A stretch of DNA of 64,000 nt, from the NCBI GenBank assembly GCA_937921035.1, contig CALEUL010000021.1, positions 1 through 64,000 of the forward strand, given 5' to 3'. Made by a program: the position numbers and the translations under genes. Origin of the DNA: an uncultured Porphyromonadaceae bacterium (GTDB lineage Bacteria > Bacteroidota > Bacteroidia > Bacteroidales > Muribaculaceae). The notes beneath the pieces were generated by a model that saw only the letters and a program-made list of their open reading frames with translations, made no database searches and was not told where the DNA came from. Below are positions 61,545-64,000 of the stretch, piece by piece; the stretch's first letter is position 1; each line of letters begins with the position of its first letter.

Positions 61545-61994
61545 ATGTTCGACACAGTAGAATTTTACGTTATAACAGCCTTTGTAGCCGCCGCGGTGAT
61601 AGCCGCTGCCGCGATGCCCGCCCGCCGGTCGGCGGTGCGAGAGTTCCTTTATGCCGGATTCCTCGATTACGACGCAACACCGTCTGTCCCAGGTATTGTC
61701 GCCACCGTCAACGACGACGGCAGCCTCACTATATGGCGCTTCGGCCTTGCTGGCGTGAGCGACCTGGGAGCATTCAGCATTGCCGTGAAAGTGAGCGGCT
61801 TCGATGTTACGATAACCGAGCGAATCACCCCAGGAGCTCCGGCGGCACGCAATGCCACGGCTGGATGCGTGCGCCTCGATTGCCTCGGGCGCGAGCGCTA
61901 TCATTTCCAGTACATCAACGAAAACATGGGGCGCAGCGCGGCGTTCACGCTGAACATGCGTCCGGGAAACAGGATAGAGCGCAGACTCGAATGA
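61545..61994 (+). CDS. Unknown 149-residue membrane-anchored protein
   Basis: No family is recognised with confidence. The product has one N-terminal TM segment (FYVITAFVAAAVIAAAAMPA) followed by a beta-rich soluble domain: VPGIVATVNDDGSLTIWRFG, then FSIAVKVSGFDVTITERITP and ERYHFQYINENMGRSAAFTL. The end is basic (RPGNRIERRLE). The start was chosen by the promoter at 61490-61521. It is monocistronic and converges on mgtE with a single base between the stop codons, leaving no room for a terminator outside the coding sequences. Confidence 0.75.
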   Translation: MFDTVEFYVITAFVAAAVIAAAAMPARRSAVREFLYAGFLDYDATPSVPGIVATVNDDGSLTIWRFGLAGVSDLGAFSIAVKVSGFDVTITERITPGAPAARNATAGCVRLDCLGRERYHFQYINENMGRSAAFTLNMRPGNRIERRLE

Positions 61995-61995
61995 T

Positions 61996-63366
61996 TCAGA
62001 TGGATATTCCGCTGAGGTGGCGGAGGAAGAATGTTGCTATCTGGACGTAGATTATAAGGCCTACGATATCGTTGGATATCTGAATGAACGGGCCTGTGGC
62101 AAGCGCAGGGTTGATGTGGAGCTTCTCTAATGTCAGCGGCACGAGCGTACCCAGTAGAGAGCCGAATATAACCACTATAAACAGCGATACCGCCACAGAA
62201 ATCGTTACAGCAATATCACCCGGCAGCATAATTAGGTTATATACAAGCACTACTGCCGTGATAACAGTGGCGTTCAGCAGGCCTATGACCATTTCCTTGC
62301 CGAGCTGTGCGCCGAAGTGCTTGATATCAAGGCTGCCGTTCGCGAGGCCCTGCACCACAATGGCCGAAGCCTGCACACCGACATTACCGCCGGTGCCGGC
62401 TATGATGGGAATGAACAGCGCGAGCGCCGTAACGGCCTGCAGCTGTGCTTCGAATGTGCTGAGTATGACGGTGGCGAGCAGACCAGAGGCAATGCCTATC
62501 AGAAGCCAGGGTATACGGGCCTTGGTCTGGGCAAAGACGGAGTCGTCGACATCGACATCCGACGAGATACCCGAAGCAAGCTGGAAGTCGCGTTCGCTTG
62601 CCTCGCGCACCTGATCCATGACGTCGTCGACGGTGATTCGGCCAAGCAGACGTCCGATTGAATCGACAACCGGCATAGCCACAAGGTCGTATTTCTCGAA
62701 ATCGAGGGCTACCTCGTCGATAGGCATGTCGGCTTTCACACTTACCGGATCGGTCTCCATCACATGTTTAATTTTCGAGACGGAGGGGTGCGTAAGCATC
62801 ATCTTGAGCGGAAGGGTGCCGCGCAGCTTGTAGTCGTTATCTACAACGTAGACATAGTATATCTCGTCCATGTCCTCGGCCTGCAGGCGCATCTGCTTGA
62901 TACACTCGGGCATGGACCAGTTCTCGTTAACGACAATCATCTCCGTGCCCATGAGACCGCCGGCGGTATCCTCGTCGTATTTTAGCAGGTCTATGATATC
63001 TCCGGCCTGTTCAACGTCGTCGATGTGCGAGAGCACTTCGTCGCGGTCCTCCTCGTCGAGCTGCTGGATAAGGTCGACGGCATCGTCGGTATCGAGGTGA
63101 TCGATCTGCTTGGCGATTTCCTCGGCGGGCATGTCGTCGATAAGTTTCTTACGCTCGTCCTCGTCGAGTTCCATCAGAACATCGGCCGCAGTATCCTCGT
63201 CGAGCAGGTCGAAGATGAACATGGCCTGCTCCTCGTCGAGTTGCTGTATCAGTTCGGCGACGTCGGCGGGATGGAGGTCGGCAATCTCGGCGCGGGCGCC
63301 CTCTTTATCGCCGCGCCCTATGACAGAGTTGATTCTCTCGATATCGTTTTCTGTAAATTCTTTCAT
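61996..63366 (-). CDS. mgtE: Magnesium transporter MgtE
   Basis: MgtE is a Mg2+ channel gated by its own cytoplasmic Mg2+ sensor. The 456 residues contain an acidic helical N domain (ADLHPADVAELIQQLDEEQA ... LDEDTAADVLMELDEDER), two CBS domains (GGLMGTEMIVVNENWSMPEC and PVVDSIGRLLGRITVDDVMD), a connecting helix, and five TM segments. The pore region is IIAGTGGNVGVQASAIVVQG and the C-terminal segment NPALATGPFIQISNDIVGLI; the conserved metal-binding Asp in the latter is present. Its ATG overlaps the rsmA stop by 3 bases inside ATGA, so the two are coupled. Confidence 0.96.
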   Translation of the reverse strand: MKEFTENDIERINSVIGRGDKEGARAEIADLHPADVAELIQQLDEEQAMFIFDLLDEDTAADVLMELDEDERKKLIDDMPAEEIAKQIDHLDTDDAVDLIQQLDEEDRDEVLSHIDDVEQAGDIIDLLKYDEDTAGGLMGTEMIVVNENWSMPECIKQMRLQAEDMDEIYYVYVVDNDYKLRGTLPLKMMLTHPSVSKIKHVMETDPVSVKADMPIDEVALDFEKYDLVAMPVVDSIGRLLGRITVDDVMDQVREASERDFQLASGISSDVDVDDSVFAQTKARIPWLLIGIASGLLATVILSTFEAQLQAVTALALFIPIIAGTGGNVGVQASAIVVQGLANGSLDIKHFGAQLGKEMVIGLLNATVITAVVLVYNLIMLPGDIAVTISVAVSLFIVVIFGSLLGTLVPLTLEKLHINPALATGPFIQISNDIVGLIIYVQIATFFLRHLSGISI

Positions 63367-64000
63367 AGGACGGATGTTTTTTCACGCATGGCGGCTACCC
63401 TGCGCGTAAGGTCTACAAACTGATCGACGCTCAGCTGCTCAGGCCGCAGACCGGCCATGTCGGCGTCTTCGAAAGAGACTCCGGGTGGCAGAAGCGAGCG
63501 CACGGAATTGCGTATTGTTTTGCGGCGCTGTCCGAAAGTGGTCTTAACCACCGTCTTGAACAGAGCCTCGTCGCAGCCGAGGTCGGTTACGGCATTGCGT
63601 GTCATGCGTATTACGCCCGATTTCACCTTTGGCGGCGGATTGAACACATGCTCGCTGACGGTGAATAGATATTCCACATCGTACCAGGCCTGAAGCAGCA
63701 CACTGAGTATGCCACGGGCCTTTGTGCCCGCAGGTGCCGCAAGCCGTTCGGCAACCTCGCGCTGAAGCATTCCCGAGCAACATACTATGCGGTCCTTGAA
63801 ATCGAGCACGCGGAAGAATATCTGCGACGAGATATTGTACGGATAGTTGCCGATTATGCAGGCGGGTCCATCGCCGGGCAGTAGTTCCGACAGCGGTTCA
63901 ACAAGGAAATCACCTTCTACTATCCTCGGCTGAGGCTGCGGAAGATGCTCCCTGAGCCATACAACGCTCTCGCTGTCTATTTCTACAAGCGAGAGCTTAT
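63363..64000 (-). CDS. rsmA: 16S rRNA (adenine-1518/1519 N6)-dimethyltransferase RsmA, 5' end outside window
   Basis: RsmA (KsgA) dimethylates two adjacent adenines in helix 45 late in 30S assembly; its loss gives kasugamycin resistance. About 212 C-terminal residues are visible. The first readable part is KLSLVEIDSESVVWLREHLP (SAM-binding acidic loop), then ACIIGNYPYNISSQIFFRVL with the catalytic NYPY motif (N-L/Y-P-Y). Next come MLQREVAERLAAPAGTKARG and the C-terminal domain PPPKVKSGVIRM, FGQRRKTIRNSVRSLLP. The N-terminal ~50 residues with the first SAM motif lie beyond position 64000. It overlaps mgtE by 4 bases. Confidence 0.95.
   Translation of the reverse strand, partial: KLSLVEIDSESVVWLREHLPQPQPRIVEGDFLVEPLSELLPGDGPACIIGNYPYNISSQIFFRVLDFKDRIVCCSGMLQREVAERLAAPAGTKARGILSVLLQAWYDVEYLFTVSEHVFNPPPKVKSGVIRMTRNAVTDLGCDEALFKTVVKTTFGQRRKTIRNSVRSLLPPGVSFEDADMAGLRPEQLSVDQFVDLTRRVAAMREKTSVL

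Noticed and set aside
1..64000. CRISPR arrays, insertion sequences, prophage, integrase or tRNA attachment sites
   Set aside because: No regularly spaced repeats, transposase, integrase or phage structural genes were seen, and no gap shows a tRNA-like cloverleaf; a covariance-model scan would be needed to exclude small RNAs.

Overview
The window is a stretch of chromosome from a member of the Bacteroidales, most likely a gut, Muribaculaceae-like lineage (family level is inference). Supporting signs are promoters of the Bacteroidetes type (TTTG, a 19-20 base spacer, then TAnnTTTG) in front of many transcription units, the near absence of Shine-Dalgarno sequences, a PorW/SprE-type lipoprotein, a DUF4494 gene, a DAP-type MurE, and a division cluster in Bacteroidetes order. 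The first ~1.9 kb is an exception: rplB, rplW, rplD and the 3' half of rplC look clostridial and carry strong Shine-Dalgarno sequences. The join falls inside rplC and is probably an assembly chimera.

Layout. 1-5831 (minus strand): the str/S10 ribosomal cluster rpsL-rpsG-fusA-rpsJ-rplC-rplD-rplW-rplB. 6260-7636: a secreted protein with a type IX-like C-terminal tail. 7672-19122: a tight run of rel/spoT, a 7TM-HD phosphohydrolase (PgpH type), a PorW/SprE-like TPR lipoprotein, a SpoU methyltransferase, an LD-carboxypeptidase and an HrpB-type helicase. 19315-34731: the division and cell-wall cluster rsmH-ftsL-ftsI-murE-mraY-murD-ftsW-murG-murC-ftsQ-ftsA-ftsZ, with no mraZ in front. It runs on into a sirtuin that overlaps ftsZ, then an SGNH hydrolase, a DUF4494 protein and a YggS-type PLP protein.

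38119-43293 is the rimP-nusA-infB translation/transcription operon, with its own promoter, a leader hairpin and a terminator. After folK come an unrecognised one-TM protein, riboflavin synthase, a DUF2851 protein and an AT-rich subtilase that looks transferred. From 49322 there is an ECF sigma factor, divergent from a BlaI/M56-peptidase pair whose promoter carries two copies of a palindromic operator. Next are two small overlapping unknown genes, a strongly structured intergenic region, class I fumarase, and a very large alpha-2-macroglobulin that lacks the thioester motif. The window ends with comF, a small membrane-anchored unknown, mgtE and the 3' part of rsmA.

Most genes are housekeeping: translation, peptidoglycan precursor synthesis and septation, the stringent response, and envelope maintenance. 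No CRISPR array, insertion sequence, phage or tRNA gene was seen. The least explained items are the 594-residue protein at 43818, the gene pair at 52261-53126, the long inverted repeat at 53206-53264, and the chimeric rplC.
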